From Taudactylus pleione (Eukaryota; Chordata; Amphibia; Anura; Myobatrachidae): a stretch of DNA of 64,000 bases. Below, in pieces: positions 63,601-64,000 of this stretch (its first letter is position 1; every line of letters starts with the position of its first letter). The position numbers and the translations under genes are program-made. The DNA lies in NCBI GenBank assembly GCA_031769625.1, contig JAUIMM010000699.1, positions 744,001 through 808,000 on the forward strand, written 5' to 3'. The notes beneath the pieces were generated by a model that was given only the letters and a program-made list of their open reading frames with translations, made no database searches and was not told the origin of the DNA.

Positions 63601-64000
63601 TTTGTTGTTTCCATTGCTTTCAATGCATTTTGGCCTAAAACGAGCATTTGCTGTTTTTTCTTAAACGCATCATGTGAGAAAAACCATTTCACATCACATT
63701 TGTGGGTCTTGGTCTTCGACACATTTGGTGAAATTTTGAGCTGTCTGTGTTTGCTACAAGAGGAGATATCACAAAGTATGTGCTTTTGTTGTTTCCATTG
63801 CTTTCAATGGATTTTGGCCTAAAACGAGCATTTGCTGTTTTCTCTAAAATGCGACATTGGAGAAAAACCATTTCACATCACATTTGTGGGTCTTGGTCTT
63901 CAACACATTTGATGAAATTTTGAGCTGTCTGTGTTTGCTACAAGATGAGATATCACAAAGTATGCGCTTTTGTTGTTTCCATTGCTTTCAATGCATTTTG
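54661..64000 (+). repeat. Right-hand block with different unit mixture and more private mutations
   Basis: The regular C-D-A-B cassette is rare here (one C-D pair near 59483). Units with GAGATGTCTGTGTTAGC, CGCGACATTGG, TTAAACCCAAC and CACATCCAATTTG dominate. Local repeats are loose: units at 56796, 60836 and 62669 are related (spacings 4,040 and 1,833 bp), and near-identical 182-183-bp units at 61068, 61251 and 61433 stand side by side. Private changes are frequent, for example CACTTTAGTTG near 58094, CACAAAAAATGCGC near 58452, CATTATGGCC near 58307, GAGTAGATATC near 59176, GAGCTTTTTG near 62823, TTTTGTGATTTCC near 63051 and CAATGGATTTTGG near 63806. This is what lower homogenisation would look like. 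The true array edge is not in the window. Confidence 0.7.
61068..61250 (+). repeat. 183-bp monomer with a 1-bp insertion
   Basis: This unit of the 182-bp class reads GGGAAAAAAACCCTTTACACATC where relatives have GGGAGAAAAACC followed by TTTCACATC. It carries a G-to-A change in the A-run and one added base. It is one of six 183-bp units; the other five share a different change (one T missing after GCTG), so this length arose independently. Confidence 0.8.

Larger units (their letters stand above)
1..64000 (+). repeat. Tandem satellite array, 182-184 bp monomer, 349 units
   Basis: Every part of the window is a copy of one monomer, all in the same orientation. Taking CTAAAA as unit start, units begin at 1, 184, 366, 548, 732, 914, 1098, 1282 and so on to 63819. 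My length tally is 237 x 184, 105 x 182, 6 x 183 and 1 x 186, which sums to 64,002 bp, so the last unit is cut 2 bp short. The consensus has about 71 G+C in 184 bp and is T-rich on this strand (66 T against 47 A). Most units carry an EcoRV site (GATATC near unit position 131), a GGCC across the unit junction and often ATGCAT. A period near nucleosome-plus-linker length and the absence of genes fit centromeric or heterochromatic satellite DNA of a eukaryote; that role is inference. The family is not one I recognise. Confidence 0.98.

Noticed and set aside
1..64000. CRISPR array
   Set aside because: Repeats are 182-184 bp with no unique spacers; adjacent units are contiguous and all related.
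1..64000. A coding tandem-repeat protein with a 366-bp (122-codon) frame-preserving dimer
   Set aside because: The dimer length is a multiple of three, but stops such as TAA in CTTAAA, CCTAAA and TGA in GGTGAAA interrupt all frames, and many blocks break the alternation.
1..64000. Assignment to a known satellite such as Arabidopsis CEN180, alpha satellite or cereal subtelomeric families
   Set aside because: The length is similar to several families, but I recognise no sequence match. A database search would be needed, so no name is given.
1..64000. Bacterial promoters, ribosome binding sites (AGAGGAGATATC resembles a purine-rich site) or terminators
   Set aside because: The motif occurs in almost all 349 units at a fixed place, has no following gene, and the context is a eukaryotic satellite.

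Overview
The whole 64-kb window is one uninterrupted array of satellite DNA. It is built from a single AT-rich monomer family (about 39% G+C in the consensus I read) of 182-184 bp, repeated head to tail with every copy in the same orientation. Using the CTAAAA motif as unit start, position 1 opens a monomer and position 64000 falls 2 bp short of closing one. My tally is 349 monomers: 237 of 184 bp, 105 of 182 bp, six of 183 bp and one of 186 bp. These add up to 64,002 bp, so no foreign insertion is left unaccounted for. I see no protein gene, RNA gene, transposon, CRISPR array or bacterial signal. The array points to a eukaryotic genome and a centromeric or other heterochromatic block. I do not recognise the family and cannot name a species.

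The interest lies in nested higher-order structure. The 182-bp class lacks a GT in the segment CTGT(GT)TTGCTAC and often alternates with the 184-bp class, giving 366-bp dimers. A four-monomer cassette, called C-D-A-B here (182+184+182+184 = 732 bp), recurs through most of the window. Larger copied blocks include 734 bp (4-mer), 1,463 bp (8-mer), 2,195-2,200 bp (12-mer), 5,318 bp (29-mer), 6,604-bp and 8,988-bp offsets, and a very large near-identical duplication. In that duplication, positions 1-19442 reappear at 27863-47304, an offset of 27,862 bp or 152 monomers.

Layout. 1-19442 is copy A of the large duplication. 19443-20700 is a patch rich in private mutations, opened by a 2-bp scar. 21276-27128 is an 8-mer/12-mer block, linked by 27129-27862 to copy B at 27863-47304. 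From 41.1 to 54.7 kb a 5.3-kb unit runs in tandem, with one-monomer gains and losses. 54661-64000 has a different monomer mixture and more private mutations, possibly nearer an array edge.

Nothing here works as a set of genes. The array records repeated unequal exchange or amplification, copy conversion and CpG decay. Any function would be structural, for example chromatin or kinetochore support, and the sequence alone does not prove it.
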